NCBI GenBank assembly: GCA_026874595.1
Contig: CM049310.1
Coordinates: 88,915,556-88,979,555, forward strand
Direction of reading: 5' to 3'
DNA: 64,000 nt
Source of the DNA: Sipunculus nudus
Lineage: Eukaryota > Annelida > Sipuncula > Golfingiida > Sipunculidae
Notes under the pieces: model-generated
Told to the model about the DNA's origin: nothing
The model's database searches: none
The model's input: only the letters and a program-made list of their open reading frames with translations
Shown: positions 13,497 through 26,460 of the stretch, in pieces
How the letters are laid out: every line of letters begins with the position of its first letter
How positions within the stretch are numbered: the first letter of the stretch is position 1
Translations under genes and position numbers: made by a program

Positions 13497-15596
13497 CACT
13501 CTTAGCAAAAAAGGTTCTTTATGGAACCCCTAGGGGTTCTTTGGCTTGTCCCAATAGCAGAACCCCTACGGGTTCTTTAAAAGACCCTTTCCAGGGTTCT
13601 TTTAAAGAACCCCATGGAGGGTTCTTTGAAGGGTTCTTAAGGGTTCTTTGAAAGAACCATAACCAGGGGTTCTTTTAAAGAACCCTATGACGGGTTCTCT
13701 TAAGGGTTCTTAGTGATTCTTTTGGGTTCTTTATATGAATCCTTAGGGTTCTTTATAGGGTTCTTAAATGGTTCATATTGGTTCTTTACAAGCTCTTATG
13801 GGTTCTTTTAATGGTACCTTTGGTTCTTCATAAGAATCGATAGGGTTCTTTAGATTATTTATAGTTCTGAATATGGTTGATATTGGTCCTTAAAAGATAC
13901 GTTAATCCACTGTTCATAACTTTCTTGTACAATTATTCCCGGGTATCAGGTGGGCCTGTATTGGTTCTTGAAGTTCCATATAGCAAAATACAAAATTATA
14001 GGGAAAGTATTATGCTCCAGGGTCTTTGTTCAGTTAGTTTCTGAAAAACGTAACTACAATGTATATCAAAATATTTATTTTATTAATTAATTAGAAATGT
14101 GCTCATACAGCGCTTACAACCATCAAGGCAGCTCATTAGCTTTGTTATAATTGCAAAATTAATCCTTAGTTAAAATGGCCCTCATGTTGTACGTCGACTT
14201 AATAACATATTTAAAAGAAACAGCACGTGGAGTGACTTCATTGTTCCCTGTGGAGTCACGTCTGTTAATTACGTAACCACTCGCATGGCCATATCCTCAC
14301 TACCTACGGCCTTGTGCAATCAATTGTGCTCTATAACCCATAAAGCACTCATTACGAGGTTATTCACTGCCGATCAGTGCCAAGTTGCCTTCTATCACAA
14401 TTGGTGAATATTGTTCTTTTAGTAATGTTGTTAACAAGAAAACATAAAGCCGCCGCTTGGCGGAGATATAAAAAAACATGCTTCTTGATCTAACTGGTCA
14501 GATGACCATGCATCCTGAGCACCGAAACGGTCGGATCTCTCCCTTCAGCAGCTGGCATACGATATATGAAGTGTTCGAGGAACTGCAAAGTATTTTTCAG
14601 CTATTTCGGATATTCAATTCCATACACGTAGTATGCTGCAAACAATAAAGACACAGCATAGCTAATATCCATGTCCATTTCTTTGACTGTGATAACCCCG
14701 TCCATGGTCAAAGAGGCTCTCTTGCATATAAGGGGATTTTCTCCTTTCAGCAAAATCGTGGGTGTGACACAGTTGTCTGCCTCCTACAAATATAAAATAG
14801 TATTTATATAATACATAAGTCAGAACTGTACTGGTATATTGGTTCATCTAATAATGTGGGCTTCTCTCTGTGAAAATTAAGATTTTGCACTCTGATGGAT
14901 TTGTTTAAGATGCTTTATGTTTTCGCATCATAATGTTGAGCATGATTAATCCAATAGGTACAAACTTTATTTTGCAGCTGTTTTACCTCGAATTTATATT
15001 TTCTTTCAAACTCACCCATTCTGTTTTACGTGTGTTGGTCTATAACTTAGAGGATTCAATAAACATTTCAAGAAATTTATTAGGCAGGAAAAAATCGTGA
15101 TATGAGATATTCCGAAACAAATATTTAATTGGACTTGAAATAAACAAAGCAAGGGCATTGAGTGACACTCTACCTTTTCTGCCGAGTACATGAGTGACTC
15201 CTTTTCATGGAAGAGGGATGGCAGCAGAAGTGTGGCAGCTGCAAGCTTCAGTTCTGAAAGTAAAAGAAAGATATATAACGATAAAATATGTAATAGTGAA
15301 GTACTATGGGCTTTTGTTAACTTTTGTCAAAAGTGATGAGGAGTTTATTGGGAGGTTTATGTGTCAGAATGTTCATAATTTTCCAAACCTTGTGAGGGGA
15401 TACCACACCCACCAAATTCCATGCCCTCACACGTTTGCAAATTGGCCACACTTGTAAAATGGGCCCCCATGCACTTAAAAAAAGACCTGTGATATATATA
15501 TATTGCGCCCCCTCCCACCCACGCCCCCACACACACACTTATGAAAACGCTCCAAAGACTATGTTCTATGAATCAGAGATGGGGTTATATGTATAG

Positions 15597-15647
<51 letters not shown>

Positions 15648-16015
15648 CGTGTTTATGTTGTACTGATCATGAACTAGCTAGAAATTGGCCAAAATGTGCT
15701 TATTAATTGCAACAGAAACCTCATTTGTACTGAATTAAGGATTTAATTCTATTTACTTTTCATTTTTAATTAAAGACAAATATTAAATATTACAAAAAAT
15801 ACAATATAATTATACATTAAAATTAAAGTTTTACCTACAAGACATGGGGTGGGGTAATGTAAAAAGTAAGGTCAGCATATGCATATAATCAGATTATACA
15901 TTACATCAAATTTTATGTATATAATATATATATATATATATATATATTTCATCAGATTATACATTATATCAGATTTTAAATATATACATATATGTGTATA
16001 TATATATATATACAT

Positions 16016-16061
<46 letters not shown>

Positions 16062-16383
16062 TTACAGGATGATATGTGTCAACGCAAACTTGGTCTTGGA
16101 AATGCAGGTTTGATGATACAAATGTACATACAATCATGTCAGGCATACAAGTTTCATATGTTCAACCTCCCTGGGAGAGATTAAGCAAGGTCCAGATGGT
16201 CAACAGTATGGATCCAGCCTTCTATATGGTCATTAAAGCAATCTCTTTGAATTGCCAGCCCAGTTGTGATTCCCACATATTAAGCAGTTCGGACTCCTTT
16301 AATAGAATAGACAAGATATATAATATTTGCATGATATATGCATATATATAGGTGTAAGATTTGGGCATTGCATATATATATCA

Positions 16384-16429
<46 letters not shown>

Positions 16430-16696
16430 ATATATACGTGTGAGTTGTTTCTTTTGAATAACTTGTAATGTTTACAGTATGGACCTTTCTAAAACTAAAT
16501 CAGACGAATATATACATCTCCCGATTCTTCAAAGAACCCCACACATGTAGTATAAAGAACCCTCATTGCGTCAAAGAACCCCTTTGAACCCTTTAGAACC
16601 AATTCCGGTTCTTTGGGGTTCTTTGGTCACACAGGGTTCCGTAAAGAACCCGTACCAGCTCAAAGAACCCTCAAAGAACCATTTGTGCTAAGAGTG
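13497..16696. mobile_element. 3.2-kb TIR element with subterminal GGTTCTTT arrays
   Basis: Ends are CACTCTTAGCAAAAAAGG on the left and, inverted, CACTCTTAGCACAAATGG on the right; continuing through GGTTCTTT, 22 of the first 24 bases agree. TA flanks both ends (13,495-13,496 and 16,697-16,698), a likely 2-bp target duplication. The left ~360 bp carries about 17 GGTTCTTT-type motifs; the right ~180 bp carries the complementary AAAGAACC. The interior (13,860-16,520) is AT-rich with four (AT)n tracts and no transposase I can recognise, so it is non-autonomous. CACT termini and a short duplication recall the CMC/EnSpm group, but that is inference. Confidence 0.8.
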
Positions 16697-16859
16697 TAAA
16701 GCAGCGTCTTCTCTTTGCAATAAATTGGTACCTGCAAGTTTTGCCCTGAAACCGTTGGCTAATAACAGCGCGATCACAGGCGTCAACAAAAACAAAACGC
16801 GTGGGACTCGTGCATCGGTTGAGCCAGCACACCTGTAGAGCGGGAGATGCCCTGACTGA

Positions 16860-16960
16860 CTTGGCCCAAAAATGTAATACATGTTCCCGCTGGTTCAAAC
16901 TTGGCATGTTGCGGTCACTTAGGCCTTGGACCCGATACACGACCTGTGCAACTCTTGCCA
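16860..16960 (+). repeat. Dispersed repeat shared with 29.08-29.18 kb
   Basis: AAAAATGTAATACATGTTCC, CGCTGG, AACTTGGCAT, TTAGGCCT and CCGATACACG occur in the same order at 29,080-29,175. This lies just outside the right end of the 13.5-16.7 kb element. No recognised coding sequence. Confidence 0.5.
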
Positions 16961-17239
16961 TTTCCGCTGAGGCCCCTGGTCCTATTGTACAAATCTGTTG
17001 CGACAGGTTTTACCATCACTTTATATTAGCCCCTTGTACCGTGTTGCCAATCCAGCAGAGATATTTCAGAGGACATGAAGGTCCATGTATGGACTAGTTT
17101 GGACTATTTTGGTTTGGATATGTCTAGCGTGCGCAAAATCGGATCCCCAGCCACGAGGCCATGTTATTGTAAACAGACATGCGTGAATTTTGTTTCATTA
17201 CTAACACGCAAACTCATAACAAGGTATTAAACAGCTCAA

Positions 17240-17490
17240 AGTGAGGTACTGAGAACGTGTGCTGGGATGGTTTTACGTGGAAAATTTTGTAAAAGGCAAA
17301 AGTGAACTGACAGTGTGGAACATAATATTTCTCCTGCTTATGTCCCTTTAAGTTACATGGGTTACCTGTCTGTCAACATTGATGCAAAAACCGTGTTTAC
17401 TTGCAGCTTGTAGATAAACAAGCTCACACACCTTATAAGCCCTTGTAATAACTTATCATAACAGACACTATCTACAGTGCATTGGTATGT
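17240..17490 (+). repeat. Partial copy of the intron 2/3 repeat
   Basis: GTTTGTCAACATTG-like sequence, the GTAGATAAACAAGCTC core and a following TTATAAG segment resemble 60,870-60,955. Partial and diverged. Confidence 0.45.
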
Positions 17491-18769
17491 GTAGAGAGTA
17501 AGTCAGGAGTCACATTGATTCTACAAATAAAATAGGTTTATAGCTCGCTCTAAGGATAACCAATGTGAAGTACCTACTTGTATATATATATATATATGTT
17601 ACAGTAGCTTTGAGGTCATTTGGGAGTGTCCCCATAATCATCCTTGGCCTATTTTTCCTCCTATGTATTTTGAGCCTTGCTCTGTTTTACCGTTGTCTGT
17701 TTAATGCTACACGGGAACTACTGAATAAAACATGAAATCAGATATCTTTTTAATAACAAGTTGTACATTTTTTGTTATACAAGTTGTACATACGGTAACA
17801 GTTATAAAGCTCAGCTGTTATTTATAGATTCTAGTCTTTGATTGTGTTACCTTTGAGACTTTAAGAAACGTGATATGCAATTGTTTTTTGTTTTCACTTA
17901 GGGTGTTTTGTGTATTAACTTTCTTGTTCCATCCGTTTTAGGATAAACATATAACAGCAACATAGATATTAAATGAAAGCAAACCACCATACGTACCAGC
18001 AAGTGGCGTGTACGGTGTTTAAGTGCACATGTGTATCATTGGGTGCACGGTACCAGCTATTACAGACTATATATAGTCTGTTCCAAAGTGCGATAATTCT
18101 CTTAAATATCATAACATCATATGACACTAATGTTGATGAGAGAGATTGTATAATATATATATACCGGTATATCTTTATATATTGTCCGAGAGGGGGGGGG
18201 GGGGGGTAATTCGCCCGGGGGGGGGGATAATTTTTTTCCTTTTTTAGGGAGGGGGGGCGATAATTGACAGGCGGTAATAGTCACGGGGGCTTGTTTTACG
18301 TTAAGACCCCTTTACGAGAAAAGATACGTTAGCAGGTCGTAAATCTCATATTGCCGCGATTTTTTAAATATGGCCACTATTAAGCCCCTTCTAATAAGAA
18401 ATTTTATATGTAATATTTGTTATTATGTTTAATGATAATTACATCAATTAGTAGGCTATGTAAATTGGAGATCCTAATTATGCCATGTTAAATATGTCTT
18501 TCACATATATAGTGATTTTTTTTATATATTTCAAAGGCGTTACTTGTTTTAGAACCAGAATCAGAGGTTATCAATGGTCGTCATTTCGTCATTAAGTACT
18601 GACTATTAATAAAATGATTATGATTAAACAAATATAAAATCAACCATTTCCTGTCGGAATCAAAATCAGTCAGTGAAATGGAATGATACTTATGTTTATA
18701 ATGCAAGTAAGAAAAACTTTGACGTCCCATTGCAACTTCCCGCCTTGATTGACACATGCCAATCGCTGA

Positions 18770-19150
18770 CCTGAATCGAGGTCTTGAGGTCTTGCTTTGG
18801 TATGGCAATATTCTCTGTGTAGGAACACCAGGGTGTGCACAAAGCATAGATTTGTAATCAGAACACTGAAAGTGGGCATGGTATTGCAATGTGCAATCAT
18901 ACAAAAGTGTAAACATGCGACACACGCTGCCGTTAGTCTGATAACAGCCGATCTAGCAAAGGGCAAAGAATCGGACCAATGACAACTTGTGACCCGGTGT
19001 AATAAAACCGGGTGTCTCCTGTTTAATACTGTGCCTAGATGCACAAAGCAATGCCATGCTTTTAGTGGAGCGCAAAATGAGCGAATTGTCGATAAGCGGG
19101 AACACCTGTAGGAATCAAACATTGAAACTGTGTGACCGCTCTGATCAAAC
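18770..19150 (+). repeat. Dispersed repeat, related to 57.2 kb and 28.4 kb
   Basis: The right half matches 57,275-57,395; the left part (TATGGCAATATTCTCTGTG, CACAAAGCATAGATTTGTAAT) matches 28,465-28,545. A 160-codon minus-strand open frame at 18,670-19,152 covers it but has no recognisable domain; it is read as repeat sequence rather than a gene. Confidence 0.55.
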
Positions 19151-19262
19151 AAGTGTTTAAACAGATTATGAAAAACACAATTAACACGGGCGTGAAATTG
19201 TTGGGTTGATGCTTTTACAAGTAACTGTCGGTCACTCAGGGAACTGAAATGCGCTCTTACGG

Positions 19263-19440
19263 GCGGATCCAGGATTTATAGGCAAAGGAGGGGTCAAGCC
19301 AAGGAGGACTAATGACAAAACCTAAAAAAGGTGCCAAGGGGGGGGGGGGGGGGGGGCAGGGTATAGACCGCACAAATTGGTCTGAAAAAGAGTTGCGGCT
19401 GCTGAAAGGGGGGGGGGGGGTATTGGCAGAATAAGAGGCC
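19263..19440 (+). repeat. GGATCCAGG repeat with poly-G tracts
   Basis: CGGATCCAGGATTTATAGGC, GGAGGGGTCAAGCC, then two G tracts. Same arrangement as 48,978-49,190. Confidence 0.55.
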
Positions 19441-20039
19441 TTGAGTGAAAACTGCCAAGATACTTAAGTTCAGTAAACAAGCATGAATCGTTATTTGTCT
19501 GTGGAAGGAAGGAAAAAAATTATAGAAAGTACAATAACATTTTCTACTGGATGCCCTATAAAATATGTCATTATCTTTGGCGCTTTCTTTTTTTTTGTAT
19601 AGGTCATAAATGACAAAATTATTTTAAAATGAATTTTTTTTATGTAGTTTTAAATAAGATTTTCTCCATTCTCCCATATCCATTAGTCACTGGCAAGGAT
19701 TTTATTGCACTACGAACGCAAATTAGTTTGTAAATTTCTGAGTACAGCATACAATATTACAATACAGGCTACTTTTTTTTATTGAAAAGTGTTATCGGTA
19801 CGTGTACTTCTAAAATAAATCTGCCGTAAAAACAAATACATAGGCACTATTGGTTGAATTGAGTATCAAATGTATGTATTCACAGAAAGTATTCTCTGGA
19901 TGTTTAAAACGGGAACATCATTACTATATTATTATTATAATTATTATTAATATAATTATAATTTTTATTTATTTTTTTTTTCAATGGTTATTATTATTTT
20001 TATCATTATTAATACTTTTACTTAGCTGCTGTCACAAAA

Positions 20040-21260
20040 AAATCATAACCATTATATTTATGCCTCCCAAAGCCGGGAGGGAGACTTCTAGAGGTTTATT
20101 TCTATATGAGATTCCATATTTAGTTTTGTGGGTGGTCTAGCTTTCCTGGGTCCCGCTGAGCGCAAAACAATCGACTGTAAAATTATTATTTTTCCTTCTT
20201 TGTTTGTTTTCTTTTTCTGCCTTTCTTGTGCTATATCTCCAATATGGCTGATTTTCAAAAGCTGACCTTTGGCCACAATATTCGTCTTTGATGACAAAGT
20301 TGTTTTTTTTTTTTCTACTCAGGTATCAAGTAAAACATGCAACTGCCTTCCACTCTCTTGCAGTCAAGGATCTATTAAATAAATGCACATTTATGATATA
20401 CACACCGACTTTCAACCTTTTTTCATAATTTTTGCTGGTCATTTGCCTACTTTATTTGCTACTTTAAAGCTTGACCTACATTTTTACAGTGCCAGGGCAT
20501 GCTTGAATCAATACCCTATTTAACGCTCGCGTAACTATGTGCGATTCATACTGTTTATGAGGTAAACAGTGTTTTGAATAATATAGGCTTTCAAGATGTA
20601 TCCATAGTCGAAGCACGCCCTGTTATGTATAAAAAATGCGCCATAGCTCAGGGTTTGTCAGTGAAGTAGATTCCTATCATTACAGTTTAACATAACGTCG
20701 ATGTAACATGCCAGGCATGCCACCTTTTTCACGTTGTTACCTCGTACAAACTCATGGGTGTAACTAGTATCAGACGGCGCTGCCAACGTCCAATTGTACC
20801 ATTGCTTATCATTGGTAAGTTTTTTTTTCTCTCAAGTAAGAGCCCGGTCACAGTAAGGTATTAAATCTAATGTTAAAGAGTTCTTAGTGGTCTTATGCTG
20901 CCTTCGTTACCTCCGGGTGATATGGTAAATACGAGTTGACAAGTGGAAATTGGCGTTGGACACGTGGTCCCTGTGGTATTTACCACTGGCGAACTGGGGT
21001 TTGTTGCAGTAACCCCATTTTTCCCACTTGGCGACCTTCACCTTTATCTACGGCAAATACGGCACCCGAGGAGCAATAAATGAAAGCAAGGTTTTACCAG
21101 TGAAAATGATAGTTTTTAGTGACAAATACAATTGAGCAAATTTGACATGACACATATATTATAAATCAGTTCTAGTTTGTTACTATGACAATCTAGACAT
21201 TCGGTCAGTGGCCTTTTGTTGGTGCCGACAGTCGTTTGCACCACTTAACATGTGGTGATC
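20040..21260 (+). repeat. Dispersed repeat family A, long copy
   Basis: Parallels 25,700-26,460 in its first part (GGGAGGGAG, GATTTTCAAAAG, ACAGTGCCAGGGCA, ATCAATACCCTATTT) and 26,460-26,640 and 27,000-27,320 in its later part (GAACTGGGGTTTGTT, ACCAGTGAAAAT, TTTTTAGTGACAAATA, GAGCAAATTTGACATG). No coding potential is seen. The copies are clearly diverged. Confidence 0.7.
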
Positions 21261-21794
21261 ACCACAAACCGTAGCGGTAACGAATGAAGCATTAATTAGT
21301 CTGTTTTAGTCATACTTAAGTCATACTTTAGGCTGAATGTAGGAGATAAGCGTCATTCGCTTCACTGAAGTCCGTTTCACACTTGTCAGATTATCCAAAA
21401 ACCCGAAAACCAAACGAGCACCAAAAAGGATAGTGTGCATTTGTCCGTGTCACTAACAAAATGACGTCACACACGCTGTTGACAGCTGTTCTTGATGTTT
21501 TTCCTTGCAGTGTTTTTATATCTATCAGACAAAACAAACATGCAGGGGTTATTGAGTCCGATATAAGGCTATCTTATTAAATAATGATATTTCAGAAGGC
21601 GACAAACTGTTTAGGGGTTCAATATTTAATATTTATATTCAAAACTAGGATATAACATTCCAATCATTTTCAACACGTTAATGTCATTGGCGCAAAGGCG
21701 CATTTACTTTTGTAACTTGCAAAATATTATCTTTTAATTGTAATGCTCGGAGTGAAATAACTGATATGTTGAAGTCTTTTTTTAAACTTTGGAT

Positions 21795-21885
21795 TTTACC
21801 GGAGTCCATGGTTTCGACAGCGCACAGGACTCCTTAGAGCACAGATCGCGAGTTTGACTACCGGTATCACCAGAGGAGCTGTGAG
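21795..21885 (+). mobile_element. Degenerate tRNA-like head, possible SINE
   Basis: TGGTTTCGACAG (A-box-like, about 21,809) and GAGTTTGACTACC (B-box-like, about 21,850) are spaced like pol III promoter boxes. The antisense reading gives a GSQTRDL-type peptide, as other tRNA-derived repeats do. Too diverged to be a functional tRNA. Confidence 0.35.
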
Positions 21886-22558
21886 ATTGTTCACGGTCGA
21901 CCTGAACCAGGGCCTGGCGTTCTGCAGTTGTTCTGCAGCTGTTCATAAACATCCTCATCCTCAACTAGTGAATTTGAAAGTAAACAACTGCAGATAACTT
22001 AAATAAAATCTAATTGATAAAAATAAATATGAAAATTGAAATAATCACGAAAATTGGGAATTTAGATAAAATGAGAGATATAGCAGCTCAACGGGGGCAG
22101 CTCAAGTACATGAAGTAGACTTATATATAGATTTGTATTAAACTCAGTGAAATTTCGAAAGGACGGCGAGTACTGGATGCGACGTGGCGGGGGGGGGGGG
22201 AGGGGGGTCATGGCCCCCTGCGCCCCCCCCCCTTTGGCTGCGCCCCTAAAATAGTGTTTGCTAACATTATATATATAACTGTCCGAATCTTTAAGTCTCA
22301 GAAATGTAAAGACATGGAAGACCATAGGTACTGAGACAGAGTAAAAGATTGATAAATAATCGTAGTAGCCGACAGGTGGCTCTAGCGCCGTCGAAAAATG
22401 GTGTGAGATATCTCTGGTTATATGTTACATCAGGAAAATGACCCCCTTTGTATAATTTCCGACAGGTCAAGACCTATGACGTGCATAACCGAGGCCTGGC
22501 CACCGAGGGGTACAAGTCAAGTATGACCACCGTCAATTACAATATAGAATTAGCAGAG

Positions 22559-22781
22559 CAGAAGCGGATCCAGGGATCCGGACCCCCCTCCCCTTTTTTC
22601 ATCCGCTTCTAGCTTTTCTTAAGGGTTTCAAACTAAATTGTACGGCCCGAACCCCCCCCCCCCCCGCCTTTTGCGGATCCGGTGATCTTTTATTTTTTTT
22701 AGGTTTTTCACTAGTCATCCTTGGTTAGAATCCTCCCCCCCCCCCCCCCCCCAAGTTTCCTAAATCCTGGATTCGCCTCTG
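22559..22781. mobile_element. hAT-like MITE, 223 bp, with poly-C tracts
   Basis: Ends CAGAAGCGGATCCAGG and, inverted, CAGAGGCGAATCCAGG (14 of 16 identical). CAG termini are usual for hAT elements. GCAGAG occurs at both edges, but a clean 8-bp duplication is not seen. Two C tracts longer than ten bases lie inside. Confidence 0.6.
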
Positions 22782-22839
22782 CAGAGCATTCATTTACCCA
22801 GACGTAACACTTTGAAAAAAAAATAACGTGGCTTCGTGT

Positions 22840-23437
22840 TTGTGAATAGCTCGTTGTCTAGAATGAGAGCATCGATGAAAATTATTCAGACGGTTTGAGC
22901 ACACTCAATATTTTTTATCACTCTTCCCTATAAATCCAGACGTTAAACTCAATGAACCTCGGGCCACGCGAAGAACAGATTGGATAGATCTTTTACAAGC
23001 GGAAATTTCCTGTTTCAAGTGTTCTAGTTGTACCAAAATAGGAGCATGGTCGGCCTCGCATGCTTAATAATTTAAAAGAAACAGGGCCTGAGGTAAGTTC
23101 ATTGCATGATTTATTTCCTTGAATATCACATTAACTCACAAACTGTTTATTTTAAAGAACGGGCATTGGTTATACATCTATTTATAAAACACTAGTTAAC
23201 TAGAAACGATTGCGACCCTCAATAAAGGCACATAGCAACGCCCAGTTCCTTAAGCCGTGGTTACACTACACGACAATCGCTGGTTGCACGGTCCAACCGA
23301 TAATCGCTGCCGATTTGTACATATTTTATTACTATGTAAAACATGAATAAATTTCAAAATATTTAAAAAATAAAATAAAATAATAAAGTTATATACATTT
23401 CTATATTGCATGACCGGTAATTATATATAATGACCGG

Positions 23438-23476
<39 letters not shown>

Positions 23477-24300
23477 TTATTAATATATAATAAATATGTT
23501 TTATATATACATATGTATTATACATACAAAAACAATTAAACACGTATACCTATGTAAAAAATATAGCACTTGTATAGAATTATAGATTATATTTATATAT
23601 ACTTAATTATAGATTTTCTCACTCTTTATTAATTTTATTATGTATATATGTACAAACTATGTTTATGTATATATCTGTGTTTATATTTATATATATTTAT
23701 ATATATTTAAGAATATTTATTTATTTATATGTTAATTATATAGTCTATTTCCAATTTTATATCTACACTAACACACACACCATCACACCCTCACACACGC
23801 ACACACACATATATATATATATATAATATATATATATATAAAGTAGTTCAAGGGGTCCTTGGCTCTATAATTGACTATTATAGGCTTTTTCACCTGGTAT
23901 TCCCAGTGATTTGATTGGTACCACGGTCACATGACCTGAGAGGTTTTGGATGAACCAAATGACCCGGCCTTCCGATTGTCGTAATTCTGTTTATACTACT
24001 CGACCCAACGATAAACAACGAACGTCAAACCTTTATTGTCGGCCGATAATTTGTTGCTACACGCTAATATCTCAGAAAAATGCTGTTAACACTACACAAT
24101 AATCGCAGAGAAATGCTGAAAATTGTGAGCGACAAGCGACTGTCGTGTAGTGTTAACCGGCTTTACAGCAACAGCCTTATGGCCATATTGGTGGATCAGA
24201 AATTCAAAAGCTCACGTTCGCTCATGTCAGACTTCAGTATTACTTGCACATTCCTTGTGGTAATGCACAAAAGGAATTTCTCATTCGGTACGGGGTAGCC
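22840..24300 (+). repeat. Family Y copy 1, split by the Harbinger-like element
   Basis: Sequence at 22,840-23,249 and 24,166-24,300 (GGCATGGTCGGCCTCGCATG-like segment, CTTGAAT..CACTAGTT, GAAACGATTGCGACCCTCAA, then CAACAGCCTTATGGCCATAT) matches copies at 29.56, 31.7, 34.3 and 36.95 kb. The 23,253-24,162 insertion breaks it. Confidence 0.7.
23253..24162. mobile_element. Harbinger-like TIR element, 910 bp, nested
   Basis: TIRs begin AGCCGTGGTTACACTACACG (left) and, inverted, AGCCGGTTAACACTACACG (right), continuing into ACA(A/G)TCGCT. TTA flanks both ends (23,250-23,252 and 24,163-24,165). A TWA target duplication is the PIF/Harbinger hallmark. ACTACACGACAATCG-like motifs recur inside both ends (about 23,995 and 24,092), as expected of subterminal binding sites. 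The middle is extremely AT-rich with (AT)n and (CA)n and has no transposase. It splits a repeat whose uninterrupted copies are at 29.7, 32.3 and 34.8 kb. Confidence 0.82.
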
Positions 24301-25483
24301 ATTTTTTGCCGGGTCTAAAATTCGATTATACACATTCCAAACATCATAGTAATCCTTGCATAATTTAGTGAGATATTTAAGTTTCTGTAAGAAAATTCCA
24401 TGGTCAAATACAAAATATTTCCTCTCAAACAGTATACACTAAGAAGACTACGCAAAAAATGTGCGCATTATTTATTTATTTATTTCCCCGTATAGGTCAT
24501 TATATAGTTTTCACAAGGTTTCACCAGGATTTCTATGGACGCCAAAATAATGTCTTATTTTAAAATGACATGGATAGAAATAACTTTTAAAACTCTCATC
24601 ATTAATAATGTACATTATATCACATTCTGTCTGGGTAACACCTGAACCGCATAAAAACACATTATTTAATTTTAAAAAAAACCCACTACTTAACGCATCT
24701 AATATCACCAGTGACGTCGACGGCACCAATACTTTGGTTTAAGGGGCAATCGACTCAAGACATGTGTATTAAGTGTGGTAAAAATCCCATTTACTCAAGA
24801 AAAGCTCAAAAACATTTCTCATAGGTTACATGGCGAAAACAATTTTGCACTTTTAAAAACAGATCTGGGATAAAGCTGGCCCTGTCATGCATCGATCAGT
24901 CAGAAAGCCGGGAATTAGTTATATACTTTGCCGCCAGGTAGCAGAACCTGTCCTAAGTGTTGCGATACACCAAGAGCAAGTTTGATGGCTCTCTCAACTG
25001 GAGTAATTTAAAGCCTTGTCAACTCAATCGACTGGGCCAGTCTGGTTTTCAGCAAGACATACAGCCTATAAAATTTTGGCAGTAACAAAACTTATGGCCG
25101 CTGAAGGCGTATTTTGTACATATTATGTAATTATATGCTCTAAGGAGACACGGATATAGATTAAAATTGTTTTTAATATGGCGAAAGTTTGCACCACTGA
25201 CATAAGAAATTATGTCGACTGTCAGAGAGGCCTGATGTCCAATGTCGAGAACTGCATGGTAAATCTCGACGAGCATGATAATATTTTTGCCACTCAAGTA
25301 TTGATGCCTATGCCACCCAACTAGCTACGCCCCTGTCTTTTTCAGCCATCCATAATTTCATCTGTTGGTGTGTGTTTAGAAATCTAGATTACACTCCCAT
25401 TATCCCCGGTGTGTTTTTGAAATGCATATAAAATCATATACTAATTCAGTGCCCCGCGATGAAATTAAATAAAAAAGGCGTCG

Positions 25484-25487
<4 letters not shown>

Positions 25488-25538
<51 letters not shown>

Positions 25539-25636
25539 TTAATAATAGTAATCAAAATAATAATCATAATAAAACATTTATTATCATTGTTATTTTATAA
25601 TAAACATAAGTTGTAGTAGTAGTAGTAGTAGTAGAA
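25488..25636. repeat. (TAA)n and (AGT)n microsatellites
   Basis: TAA units at 25,488-25,539, degenerate continuation, then AGT units at 25,613-25,636, just upstream of a family A copy. The long copy at 20.04 kb is also preceded by ATT-rich sequence (19,925-20,040), so the array may belong to the repeat. Confidence 0.9.
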
Positions 25637-25699
25637 GTATTAGTCGTAGTAAGATTATTTATAACATTGACTTAGTTGCTCTCATTAAAGTCATACTCA

Positions 25700-26460
25700 T
25701 TGCTATTATATTCATGCCTTCGAGAGTAGGGAGGGAGTCTTATAGGGGTGTATGTTAAGATATATCTGGAAAAACTGTTTGGTTGAATTTTCCTGAGGGT
25801 ATACCCATCGACAGCAAAATTACTATTTCCTTTTTTTTTTTCTTCCGCCTTCTTTGTGTTTGCCTTATCCTCCAATACGGACTGATTTTCAAAAGATCTT
25901 TGGTGACAAAGTTGTAATATTTTAATCGTGCCGTGTCTTCGGACATCTATTTAAACATGGAATTGCCTGAAAATATCTTGCCGTAAGGCACCTATTAAAT
26001 GAAAACACACACGGCAGGCTTATTAAAACAAACACATCTTTCAACCTTTTTTTTTAACCTTGCTGGTCATGTGCCTACTTTTCTTAAATCTCTACCTACA
26101 TTTCTACAGTGCCAGGGCAGACTCGGATCAATACCCTATTTGGCGACCGCGTAACTGAGTGCGGTTCATAATGTTTATGTGATAATAGTGATTCTAATGA
26201 TAAAAGCAATCAAGATGTATTGGCATAGACGATGAACGCCCTGTTATATAAACGCCATATCGAAAACCCACAGCTCATAAATCAAGCTCTTTCAGTGAAA
26301 CAGATTACAATATTCACAGCGCAATATTTAACACTGACGTCACGATGAGACATGCACGCACATTGTACTGAACTCGTAAATATTCACGGATATAACAAGC
26401 ATCACGGCTATAACCTAACGGGTAAAACAAGCACTGTTTTTTCTCGGTCACAGTAAGGTA
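25700..26460 (+). repeat. Dispersed repeat family A, second copy
   Basis: Follows 20,050-20,870 in order with many substitutions and short gaps; ends at GGTCACAGTAAGGTATG, where the tandem units begin. Preceded by (TAA)n and (AGT)n arrays. Confidence 0.65.

Noticed and set aside
18670-19152. 160-codon minus-strand open frame
   Set aside because: Lies in a repeat with relatives at 57.2 and 28.4 kb, where the frame is not kept; no recognisable domain.
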